Source: CAZVCJ01 sp964625745 (GTDB lineage: Bacteria; Chloroflexota; Anaerolineae; VGOG01). Taken from it: a stretch of DNA of 17,132 bases. A model generated the notes under the pieces. It worked only from the letters and a program-made list of their open reading frames with translations. It was not told the origin of the DNA and made no database searches. The position numbers and the translations under genes were made by a program. Shown one piece after another: positions 7,015 through 13,510 of the stretch (position 1 is its first letter; each line of letters opens with the position of its first letter). The stretch is from positions 1 through 17,132 of the forward strand of contig CAZVCJ010000085.1 of assembly GCA_964625745.1 (NCBI GenBank), read 5' to 3'.

Positions 7015-7017
7015 ATT
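6998..7017. promoter_or_regulatory. Candidate ArsR-family operator
   Basis: AATTTGA (6998-7004) and TCAAATT (7011-7017) form a perfect 7-bp inverted repeat with a 6-bp spacer, in AT-rich DNA immediately before an ArsR-type gene. It covers the transcription start of the rightward promoter and the -35 of the leftward one. A bound dimer could therefore repress both, giving autoregulation plus control of the ATPase gene. Binding is inferred. Confidence 0.65.
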
Positions 7018-7038
7018 AGTTAGATTGGAGGAACCACC

Positions 7039-7614
7039 ATGGAGGAAAGAACTGCCGAATTCGAGGAACTGCTCACCTTCTTCAAGGCTCTGGGCGACGA
7101 GAAACGGTTGAAAATCGTGGGGCTTTTGGCCCAGAGATCCCTGTGCGTGGAGGAGATGGCGGCGATCCTGGACCTCAGCGCGGCCACGGTGTCCCATCAC
7201 CTGCGCAAGCTGGCGGAGGCTGGATTGGTCGAAGCCTCGGCAGAGGGGTACTACAACGTCTACTCCCTGCGGGCCGAGACCCTGCGCGAGATGTCCAGGC
7301 GGCTCCTCTCCGCCGAGACGTTCCAGGACACGGCTCGAGCTCTGGACCTGGGAAGCTACGACCGCAAGGTGCTGCGGGACTACCTTTTTGAGGATGGTCG
7401 CCTGAAAAACATTCCCGCTCAGCGCAAGAAGCGAGACGTTATCCTGCGCCACATCGTGCGGGAGTTCGAACCCGGCCGCCGCTACGCCGAGACCGAAGTC
7501 AACGAGATCATCTCTCGCTTCCACGAAGACTACGCCACCATCCGCCGCGAGTTCATCATGAGAAGGATGATGGATCGAGAAGGCGGAGGTGGCGACTACT
7601 GGCGCATGGCGTAA
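7039..7614 (+). CDS. ArsR-type HTH regulator fused to DUF2087
   Basis: The 191-residue protein has an ArsR/SmtB winged helix at about residues 5-85 (FKALGDEKRLKIVGLL, then the recognition region LDLSAATVSHHLRKLAEAGLV and a wing ending in YYNVYSLR). Residues of about 110-190 match DUF2087: FEDGRLKNIPAQRKKRDVILRHIV, YAETEVNEII, DYATIRREFIMRRMMDREGGG and a terminal YWR. The classical ELCVCDL metal site is not present (RSLCVEEMA instead), so the inducer is unlikely to be sensed through that site. The ATG at 7039 follows a TTGGAGGAACCACC ribosome site. It is transcribed divergently from the ATPase/winged-helix gene from a consensus promoter with an overlapping palindrome, which indicates autoregulation. 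The target beyond its own intergenic region is unknown. Confidence 0.92.
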   Translation: MEERTAEFEELLTFFKALGDEKRLKIVGLLAQRSLCVEEMAAILDLSAATVSHHLRKLAEAGLVEASAEGYYNVYSLRAETLREMSRRLLSAETFQDTARALDLGSYDRKVLRDYLFEDGRLKNIPAQRKKRDVILRHIVREFEPGRRYAETEVNEIISRFHEDYATIRREFIMRRMMDREGGGGDYWRMA

Positions 7615-7665
7615 AACGTGAAACGTGATGGTTCTACGTTTCACGTTTCACGTTTTACGTTTTAC
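7611..7665. repeat. Palindromic intergenic repeat, ACGTTTCACGTTTTACG family, copy 2
   Basis: GTAAAACGTGAAACGTG (7611-7627) and its exact complement CACGTTTCACGTTTTAC (7642-7658) form a perfect 17-bp inverted repeat with a 14-bp spacer. The TAA stop of the ArsR-type gene lies within the left arm. The element separates two convergent genes (the protease stop is at 7675), so it could act as a two-way terminator. Confidence 0.85.
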
Positions 7666-7674
7666 TGCAAGTGT

Positions 7675-8670
7675 CTAAACCGCGATCTCCACGTTCAGGG
7701 CGTCGAGCACGAACTGGATGGGGTTTATGATAGTAGTGGTGTCAGAGCCCGCGAATAGCAGACCGACGACGAAATCCTCCTCGTCCAGCACAGCAGAGCC
7801 TGAGTCTCCCCCTTTGCTCATAGCCCCGGCCATCAACTGATCCTCGAAGACAGCGATCCGCTCGTCTCCGTAGCTTACCTGGGAAGTGACATCAATCTGG
7901 GTGATCCGCCCGGTGGTGAAGCCCGTGGTGCGCCCGCTCTTCTTGACCTGGGTGCCCAGAGTGGCCTCCTTTGTTCCCTGGGGCACACCGATCTCGAAGA
8001 TCCGCTTCTCTACGAGATCATCGGACAGAGGCCGGGCGATGGCAGCATCCACCCGGTTCGTTGCGGGCGCTTCCTGGAATGCCATCACCCTGTGGCTCGA
8101 GCCCAGCAATTTGGCAAGCCAGTTGAGAAGGCTCTCCGTCCCCGTAGCAATCGGGCAGGTAGGTGGAGCGTCGCCGAAGTTTATGGGGATGAAATCCTCC
8201 AGGGTAGCGATCTGATCGTCGAGGGTGCCCCCATCGTAGCGACCGGGCTGGATGATGGGATCGCCTTTCTTGCCCGCGTTTGTATTGGCCAGCACGTGGT
8301 TGTTGCTGAGGATGAAGAGCTCGCCATCCCTGATTACCAGGCAGCCCAGGGTCCCCGCCGTGATGTCAGCGTGCCCGATGGAAACGCCCCCTGGCGCGGG
8401 ACGCCAGCGATCGGTGTGACCTTGCAAAGCTCTGATCACCCCCGTCTCCTGAACGTCGGTCTTTACCTCGCCCAGCTCTTTGGGCACGATGTCGGCGGAC
8501 GAGAGTTGCGCTTCGGGCACTTTCTTCGTCACCGAGACCACCACGCAGGGCTCATCGGTTATCCCACGCTCGGTTTCCTTGAAGCCGACCCCGCAGGCAA
8601 CCACGTTCCTCCTGCTCAACAAGTAGGCAAGGTTCTGCCTTTTGACCTGGATAATTGGTTCTAGGTTCAT
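7675..8670 (-). CDS. Chymotrypsin-fold serine protease with N-terminal accessory domain
   Basis: The 331-residue protein carries a trypsin-like catalytic triad in the expected order: His125 in LSNNHVLA, Asp208 in RVDAAIA, and Ser290 in GGDSGSAV. A further GRTTGFTTGRI segment is typical of bacterial and plant NAL1-like trypsin relatives. There is no signal peptide, so it is likely cytoplasmic or exported by an unseen route. Residues of about 21-80 form a separate domain (RNVVACGVGFKE, VVVSVTKK, DIVPKELGEVKTDV) closely resembling the whole product of the preceding gene. In proteases such N-terminal parts can act as propeptides or inhibitors, though that is inference here. The ATG at 8670 has AAGGAGG eight bases upstream. 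It lies 40 bp after the small accessory gene and is probably cotranscribed with it. The substrate is unknown. Confidence 0.9.
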   Translation of the reverse strand: MNLEPIIQVKRQNLAYLLSRRNVVACGVGFKETERGITDEPCVVVSVTKKVPEAQLSSADIVPKELGEVKTDVQETGVIRALQGHTDRWRPAPGGVSIGHADITAGTLGCLVIRDGELFILSNNHVLANTNAGKKGDPIIQPGRYDGGTLDDQIATLEDFIPINFGDAPPTCPIATGTESLLNWLAKLLGSSHRVMAFQEAPATNRVDAAIARPLSDDLVEKRIFEIGVPQGTKEATLGTQVKKSGRTTGFTTGRITQIDVTSQVSYGDERIAVFEDQLMAGAMSKGGDSGSAVLDEEDFVVGLLFAGSDTTTIINPIQFVLDALNVEIAV

Positions 8671-8710
8671 TTCTTCGCCTCCTTAAGAATTATCAGTGTT
8701 GGATATGGTT

Positions 8711-8977
8711 CTACGAAGCCAGGGCAACGATCTCCCCTACTTCTTTCACGTCGAGGGGTACCCCCTCTATTTCAGAAGGGATTAGGCCCGTGGCATCGAG
8801 TCGTGAGGGTGGTTCTTTCTTCCTTACCATCACCACCAGGCTCAACAGTCCGGTCTCCTGGCCCTCAACCTCCTTGTACCCGATCCCCAATCCCACGACG
8901 TTCTTTTTCCTTAGAAGTTCTTCCCCATACCGATCTTTAACCGCTCTTATCTCCTCGATACTTTTCTCTTCAGCCAT
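8711..8977 (-). CDS. Small protein homologous to the N-terminal domain of the adjacent protease
   Basis: This 88-residue protein consists of a charged N-terminal helix (EEKSIEEIRAVKDRYGEELL) followed by KNVVGLGIGYKEVEG, a beta strand LSLVVMVRKK, and IPSEIEGVPLDVKEVGEIV. The order and sequence match residues 21-80 of the downstream protease, where RNVVACGVGFKE, VVVSVTKK and IVPKELGEVKTDVQETGVI occupy the same positions. No catalytic residues or membrane segments are present. It could be a free prodomain-like inhibitor, chaperone or targeting subunit for the protease. The ATG at 8977 has GGGAGG upstream, and the gene heads a two-gene unit with a predicted promoter at 9105-9133. Confidence 0.85.
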   Translation of the reverse strand: MAEEKSIEEIRAVKDRYGEELLRKKNVVGLGIGYKEVEGQETGLLSLVVMVRKKEPPSRLDATGLIPSEIEGVPLDVKEVGEIVALAS

Positions 8978-9104
8978 ATCATCCCTCCCATAAGATGCCA
9001 GACACTTCCCCCAAAGCCGTCTGCTCTAACGTCGAAGACGATTGGAAAGCGCCTTTGCTTAGAAATCCTCGGTGAAAGCGCCTGGCGGCTGAACGCTCAC
9101 CTGG

Positions 9105-9133
9105 ATTATACTACGAATTGACGTCCCTGGCAA
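9105..9133 (-). promoter_or_regulatory. Predicted promoter for the accessory-protein/protease operon
   Basis: On the minus strand TTGCCA (9133-9128) and TATAAT (9110-9105) are separated by 17 bp, differing from consensus at one position. The leader would be about 120 nt and contains AGGCGCTTTC twice (9074-9083 and 9045-9054 on the complement), a direct repeat of 10 bp. The promoter starts only 5 bp from the true stop codon of the upstream MBL-fold gene. Confidence 0.65.
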
Positions 9134-9137
9134 AATG

Positions 9138-10141
9138 CTAGACCCCGCTGGTCTTCATCTCCTCATAGACCTGACCCGCGTTGGCCCTTAATCTTTGNNN
9201 NNNNNNNNNNNNNNNNNNNNNNNNNNNNNNNNNNNNNNNNNNNNNNNNNNNNNNNNNNNNNNNNNNNNNNNNNNNNNNNNNNNNNNNNNNNNNNNNNCCC
9301 CGCTGGTCTTCATCTCCTCATAGACCTGACCCGCGTTGGCCCTTAATCTTTGCCTGGCCTCCCCTCCTTCCTCATCATCGGTCGTAGGGAAGAAATCAAT
9401 CATCTCAGCTACGGCGGCGATGGCTTCGCCTCTGCTGTGGCCGGTCGCATACATCCCTCGTATCCTGGCTCGCAATCGGCGGATGTACCTGGATAGTTTC
9501 TCGGTGGCCTCCTTATCGCATATCTCGCCCTCGCCGGGCACGATGACCTCTGCTTTCACCCACGGCCTCCGAATGTAGGTCAGGGCATTTAACCACTCCT
9601 TGGAGTTGGCCTCCCCCATAAGAGGGTGCACGCCGTTGACTACCACATCGCCGGCGAAGAGGACACCATCCCCAGGAATATGGACGATGATACTGGCTGG
9701 CGTGTGACCTCCGACGTAGATCAGCCTGAGCTCTTTGTTACCCTTATGCAATACCATTCTATCGGTGAGGGTGATCTGAGGGGTAACGATTCTGAGGCCT
9801 TTCAAGCCGGCGGCCACCTCCGGCTCACTCCTGAAGGCATCAATGAGGCGGTGGCGGAAAGAATCGCGGTAGCTCTTCATCTTCGTCCAGACCAACTCGT
9901 GGGCTATAACCGGGGCGCCGAAAACGTGGTTGCCAATGACACAGTCTGGGTGATAATCTGTGTTAATGATGTAGATCACCTCTTGATCCGTCACCCTGGC
10001 GATCTCATCCCGCCACTGGCGAGCCTCCAGCGGCAACAGCGGGGTGTCGATCATAATCACGCCCTCACCGGTGACTACGAAGCCCACATTGCCTCCTCGA
10101 TAACCGGTCTCTACATATATGTCTCGTCCGATCCGCTGCAT
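9138..10141 (-). CDS. MBL-fold protein with atypical metal site, interrupted by an assembly gap
   Basis: The protein starts at the ATG at 10141 and reads MQRIGRDIYVETGYRGGNVG. It is a metallo-beta-lactamase-fold hydrolase relative, but its ligands are unusual. The usual HxHxDH motif reads DYHPDC (62-67), the third metal histidine is present as GGHTPAS (His146), the bridging Asp is in FAGDVV (165), and the last His is replaced in PGEG (Glu204). The frame runs into 100 unknown bases at 9198-9297. The 55 bases on each side are identical, so removing one copy plus the gap restores a frame that ends TSGV and TAG at 9138, for a product of 282 residues. The longer frame read through the Ns is an artefact. 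The start codon directly follows the alaX stop (TAGATG), so the two are translationally coupled. The substrate is unknown. Confidence 0.85.
9143..9352. other. 100-N scaffold gap flanked by an identical 55-bp repeat
   Basis: Positions 9143-9197 and 9298-9352 are identical over 55 bases, and 9198-9297 is exactly 100 N. Fifty-five is a common final k-mer length in short-read assemblers, so this looks like two contigs that truly overlap but were joined with a fixed gap. Collapsing the repeat restores the C-terminus of the MBL-fold gene. Confidence 0.9.
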
Positions 10142-11389
10142 CTAGGTTTCCACCTCCAACAATCTCTCATAGGCAATTTCCAGAGCCTCGCCCACTTTGC
10201 TGCCATCAGTGCCGCCGCCCTGGGCGAAGCGGCGCCGTCCCCCTCCGCCACCGCCGACAGCCTGACAAGCCCTCTTGAGGAAATCGTTCATATCGTAGGG
10301 CAGATCGGCCGAGCAAGCGAAGAAAAGCTGAGCTTTCTTCCCGGCCAATCCCAGGAGAGCTACCTGCCCTTCCGACTCCATCAGGCGCAGCGCTAAACAC
10401 CTGATTTGCTCGCCCTCGCGATCGGTAAACACCTTTCTCACGACGCGGACATCGCCACGCTGCTCCGCCTCCGCCAGAAGCTCGGCCGCCTCATAGTCCA
10501 GCAGGCGGTTCCTGGCTGCGCTCAACTCCCGCTTGTTGCTTTTGGCCTCCTCGGCCAGCCTCCCCACCGCTTCGGCAAGTTCCCACGCTCCCACGCTGAA
10601 CCGGTTGGCCAGCTCATTTACCGTCCGGTCCTTGCCCCGGTAATCAGCCAGAGCCCTGTCTCCACACAAGAACTCGACGCGGGTATCCTGACCCCGCCGC
10701 TCGATCCTGGTGATCTTGATCAAGCCCACCTCGCCTGTTCTCCGACAGTGAGTCCCGCCACATAGCGAGCAGTCGAAGCCCTCCACCTCGACTATCCTGA
10801 TAGGCGTCTCTGCAGTAGGCAACCCTTCGACCAGCCGTCGTGGTGAGCTTGTCGAACCATCAGGAAACCGCTTCCGCAGAGGCAAGCTGGCTAACTCCAT
10901 TTCGGCCACCAGATAAGTCTTCACAGGGCGATCAGCGAAGACGATCTCGTTGGCCAGATCCTCAACCCTGTCCAACTGAGAAGCAGCCAGGGGCGCTTTG
11001 TCCACGTCAATCGTGCAAGCGACCTGCCCCAGATGGAAACCAACTGTCTCTGCCCTCAGTATCTCGAGGAAGGCCTGGGACAGGATGTGCTGACCGGTGT
11101 GCTGCTGCATGTGATCGAACCTTCTCTCCCAATCAATCGCCCCATAGACGGTGTCCTCTCTGAGCTCCGCTGCCAGGACGTGGACGATGGCCTTATCTTC
11201 GCGCTCAAACACGTTGATCACGGGCACGCCGTTCAGATGGCCCTCGTCGTGAGGCTGTCCGCCAGAGGTGGGATAGAAGCAGGTGCTCTTCAGGATAACC
11301 CCTGGCCTGGCCTCCACGCCTACCCGCTCTACAACCCTGGCTTCGAACTCCAGCCTATATGGGTCCAGATAGTACAAGCGCTCCGTCAT
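10142..11389 (-). CDS. alaX: Alanyl-tRNA editing protein, AlaX type with DHHA1 domain
   Basis: The 415-residue product resembles the editing half of alanyl-tRNA synthetase and would remove serine or glycine wrongly attached to tRNA(Ala) in the cytosol. The N-terminal part (CFYPTSGGQPHDEG) is the beta-barrel domain. The zinc-binding editing core has HTGQH (His97, His101) and CGGTH (Cys210, His214). A coiled segment (about 255-310) leads to a DHHA1 domain whose signature GGGGGGRRRFAQGGG lies at about 379-393. I prefer the ATG at 11389, which matches the usual start TERLYYLDPY; the frame can be extended to a TTG at 11404. Residues of about 173-191 (RFPDGSTSSPRRLVEGL) are an extra loop encoded by a dispersed repeat. 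It abuts the MBL-fold gene and is driven by a promoter at 11586-11615. Confidence 0.93.
   Translation of the reverse strand: MTERLYYLDPYRLEFEARVVERVGVEARPGVILKSTCFYPTSGGQPHDEGHLNGVPVINVFEREDKAIVHVLAAELREDTVYGAIDWERRFDHMQQHTGQHILSQAFLEILRAETVGFHLGQVACTIDVDKAPLAASQLDRVEDLANEIVFADRPVKTYLVAEMELASLPLRKRFPDGSTSSPRRLVEGLPTAETPIRIVEVEGFDCSLCGGTHCRRTGEVGLIKITRIERRGQDTRVEFLCGDRALADYRGKDRTVNELANRFSVGAWELAEAVGRLAEEAKSNKRELSAARNRLLDYEAAELLAEAEQRGDVRVVRKVFTDREGEQIRCLALRLMESEGQVALLGLAGKKAQLFFACSADLPYDMNDFLKRACQAVGGGGGGRRRFAQGGGTDGSKVGEALEIAYERLLEVET
10823..10863. repeat. TTCGACAAGCTCAC-type dispersed repeat inside alaX
   Basis: The plus strand carries CCCTTCGACCAGC ... GTGAGCTTGTCGAACCAT, with TTCGAC (10826-10831) and GTCGAA (10851-10856) as inverted ends. 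This pattern is a familiar short dispersed element of many bacterial genomes, usually between genes. Here it lies within the editing domain without breaking the frame. Confidence 0.6.
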
Positions 11390-11421
11390 GTTCCTTCGAA
11401 ACAACCTCGTCTGTGTCTTTG

Positions 11422-11564
11422 CTACCGGACACTTTTTCCAAACGGCTCAGAAACCAGGTTTTTTGGCTGTAGAAAGCGGTTCTCTCGCGCCAAAGCACGT
11501 TCCAGGGGCGACGCCTTGCCTGTTTAGAGAGGAAAAACCTGGTTTCTCAAAAAGTGTCCGGTAG
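11422..11564. mobile_element. MITE-like element with nested inverted repeats, AGAAACCAGGTTTTT family, copy 2
   Basis: Outer arms CTACCGGACACTTTTT (11422-11437) and AAAAAGTGTCCGGTAG (11549-11564) are perfect 16-bp inverted repeats. Inside them lie 15-bp arms AGAAACCAGGTTTTT (11449-11463) and AAAAACCTGGTTTCT (11533-11547), shared with the element at 5479-5577. The whole is 143 bp, non-coding, and lies in the 5' leader of alaX. There is no convincing target-site duplication. Confidence 0.7.
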
Positions 11565-11585
11565 TGAGTCTGTATCATGAGGCAT

Positions 11586-11615
11586 ATTATAGCATAAGCT
11601 GGCCTGATTTGCCAA
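11586..11615 (-). promoter_or_regulatory. Predicted promoter for alaX and the MBL-fold gene
   Basis: On the minus strand TTGGCA (11615-11610) is followed after 18 bp by TATAAT (11591-11586) with a TGn extension (TGCTATAAT). The start near 11579 would give a leader of about 190 nt that contains the whole inverted-repeat element. The -35 overlaps that of the rightward iorA promoter. Confidence 0.65.
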
Positions 11616-11636
11616 AAAGGTGAAACAACGTATAAT
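11609..11636 (+). promoter_or_regulatory. Predicted promoter for iorAB
   Basis: TTGCCA at 11609-11614 and a perfect TATAAT at 11631-11636 are separated by 16 bp. The start near 11643 leaves a leader of about 38 nt ending in GGAGGT six bases before the GTG start. Its -35 box overlaps the opposing alaX -35 by 5 bp. Confidence 0.65.
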
Positions 11637-11680
11637 CTAAAACACGCTCTATCAAATCAAGCGCCAACGGAGGTGCATGA

Positions 11681-13510
11681 GTGAAGAAGCTGTTATCTGG
11701 CAATGAAGCCATCGCTCGCGGAGCCTGGGAGAGCGGGGTGCAGGTAGCGGCAGCCTATCCCGGCACACCCTCAACGGAGATCCTGGAAACCCTGGCCCCC
11801 ATGCCCGGTGTCTACGCCGAGTGGTGCCCCAATGAGAAGGTGGCCCTGGACGTGGCCATCGGGGCAGCCTACGCCGGAGCACGAGCCATGGCCGTGATGA
11901 AGCACGTGGGCCTTAACGTGGCCGCCGATTCCTTATTCTACGCCTCGATGACGGGGATGGAAGCTCCACTGGTGATCGTGTCTGCCGATGACCCGGCCAT
12001 GCACAGCTCGCAGAACGAGCAGGACAATCGCCGCTATGCCAGGTTCGCGCGCGTCCCCTGCCTGGAACCCAGTGACAGCCAGGAGGCCAAGGATCTAGTG
12101 GGCGTGGCGCTTTCCATCAGCGAGGAGTTCGACACGCCGGTGATGCTGCGCACCACCACCCGCCTCGCCCACTCCTACACCCTGGTGGAGTTGGGGGAGC
12201 GGGAGATCGAGGAAAAACCAGAGCCTCCCCCCTACCGCGTAGACACCAGGAAGTATGTGATGGTGCCCGGCAACGCCCGACGGCGTCACCCCGTCATCGA
12301 AGAGCGCATCGTCAGGCTGGCCCGGTTTGCCGAGACGTTTCCCTACAATCGGATGGAGATGGGCGACAGGTCGCTGGGGATCGTCACCTGCGGAGTGGCC
12401 TATCAGTACGCCAAAGAGGTTTTCAAAGATGCCTCGATCCTCAAGCTGGGGATGACCTATCCTCTGCCCCCGGAGATGGTTCGGGCTTTCGCGGCCCAGG
12501 TGGACAGGCTGATCGTCCTGGAGGAGCTGGACCCCTTCATCGAGGAGGAGATCCGCTTAATGGGCGTCGAGGTGGAGGGCAAGAACATCTTCCCCATCTG
12601 CGGCGAGTTCAACCCCCAGGTGGTGCGCGACAGCGCGATCCAGGCTGGTCTCCTGGCCGAATCGGCCCGGGTGGAGGTAAAAGAGCCGGAAAAGGGCCCG
12701 CTGCCGCCCAGGCCGCCTATCCTCTGCCCAGGCTGTCCCCACCGTGGCGTCTTCTATGTCACCAAGAAGCTGAAGCTGGTAGTTAACGGCGACATCGGCT
12801 GCTATACCCTGGGTTTCCTGCCTCCTCAGGAGGCCCTTCACACCTGTGGCTGCATGGGGGCCAGCATCGGGGTGGCTCACGGCGTAGCCAAAGCTGGGAT
12901 CAAAGAACGCAACGTGGCCGTCATTGGCGATTCCACTTTTTTCCACACCGGCCTGCCAGCCCTCCTGAATGTGGCTTATAACCAGGGCAACACCATCACC
13001 ATCATCCTCGACAACCGCACCACCGCCATGACCGGCCAGCAGGATAATCCTGGCACGGGCCGCACCCTGCGGGGGGAGGAGACGGTGGCCGTAGAATTCG
13101 AGGGTCTGGCGAAAGCGATGGGCATAGAGGAGGTACACACCGTTGATCCCTACGATCTCGAGGAAGTGGAGGAGGCCCTGCGAGCCTGTCTGGCCCAGGA
13201 TAGGCCCGCGGTGATCGTCGCCCGACGCGAGTGCGCCCTGCTCCCTGAGGTGAGGCGGCAGTGGATGCCCCTCAAGGTTGATGCGGAGCGCTGCAACGGC
13301 TGCGAGTTGTGTTTCCAGGTGGGATGTCCCGCTCTGGTCAAAAGCCAGGAATTAGACGAGAAGACCGGGCGACCTAAAGCCTGGATTGATTCCCTCCTCT
13401 GCACTGGCTGTGAGATCTGCGCCCAGGTTTGTGCGAGGAAGGCCATCCTCTTTCGGTCCCAGTTGAGCGTATTACCTTGTCAAAACGGAGGCAAACATGA
13501 CCAGGTTTGA
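11681..13510 (+). CDS. iorA: Indolepyruvate ferredoxin oxidoreductase, alpha subunit
   Basis: The 609-residue protein has the full IorA layout. The N-terminal pyrimidine-binding domain of the 2-oxoacid oxidoreductases begins with GNEAIARGAWESGV and AAYPGTPSTEILE. The TPP domain carries CPGCPHRG (about 348-355), GDIGCYTLG, TCGCMGASIGVAHG and GDSTFFHTGLPALLN. A C-terminal two-cluster ferredoxin domain follows. The cluster cysteines are 538, 541, 544, 549 (CxxCxxCxxxxCP, the spacing usual for IorA) and 574, 577, 580, 584. With IorB it oxidatively decarboxylates aryl pyruvates such as indolepyruvate to aryl acyl-CoA and reduces ferredoxin, in the cytosol of an anaerobe or facultative anaerobe. 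The start is GTG at 11681 with GGAGGT six bases upstream; the nearby ATG at 11677 is out of frame. It overlaps iorB by 14 bp. Confidence 0.97.
   Translation: MKKLLSGNEAIARGAWESGVQVAAAYPGTPSTEILETLAPMPGVYAEWCPNEKVALDVAIGAAYAGARAMAVMKHVGLNVAADSLFYASMTGMEAPLVIVSADDPAMHSSQNEQDNRRYARFARVPCLEPSDSQEAKDLVGVALSISEEFDTPVMLRTTTRLAHSYTLVELGEREIEEKPEPPPYRVDTRKYVMVPGNARRRHPVIEERIVRLARFAETFPYNRMEMGDRSLGIVTCGVAYQYAKEVFKDASILKLGMTYPLPPEMVRAFAAQVDRLIVLEELDPFIEEEIRLMGVEVEGKNIFPICGEFNPQVVRDSAIQAGLLAESARVEVKEPEKGPLPPRPPILCPGCPHRGVFYVTKKLKLVVNGDIGCYTLGFLPPQEALHTCGCMGASIGVAHGVAKAGIKERNVAVIGDSTFFHTGLPALLNVAYNQGNTITIILDNRTTAMTGQQDNPGTGRTLRGEETVAVEFEGLAKAMGIEEVHTVDPYDLEEVEEALRACLAQDRPAVIVARRECALLPEVRRQWMPLKVDAERCNGCELCFQVGCPALVKSQELDEKTGRPKAWIDSLLCTGCEICAQVCARKAILFRSQLSVLPCQNGGKHDQV

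Noticed and set aside
6961..7644. Long minus-strand frame opposite the ArsR/DUF2087 gene
   Set aside because: No recognisable domains, and it covers the regulator's promoter and a convincing gene on the other strand.
9188..9297. C-terminal extension of the MBL-fold protein through the Ns, ending KD
   Set aside because: The flanking 55-bp duplication shows the gap is artificial; collapsing it gives a stop at 9138 after TSGV.
9181..9387. Short plus-strand frame crossing the N gap
   Set aside because: It translates unknown bases and lies opposite the MBL-fold gene, with no homology or ribosome site.
12557..13138. Minus-strand frame opposite iorA
   Set aside because: iorA has full motif support on the plus strand, and the opposing frame has no recognisable features.
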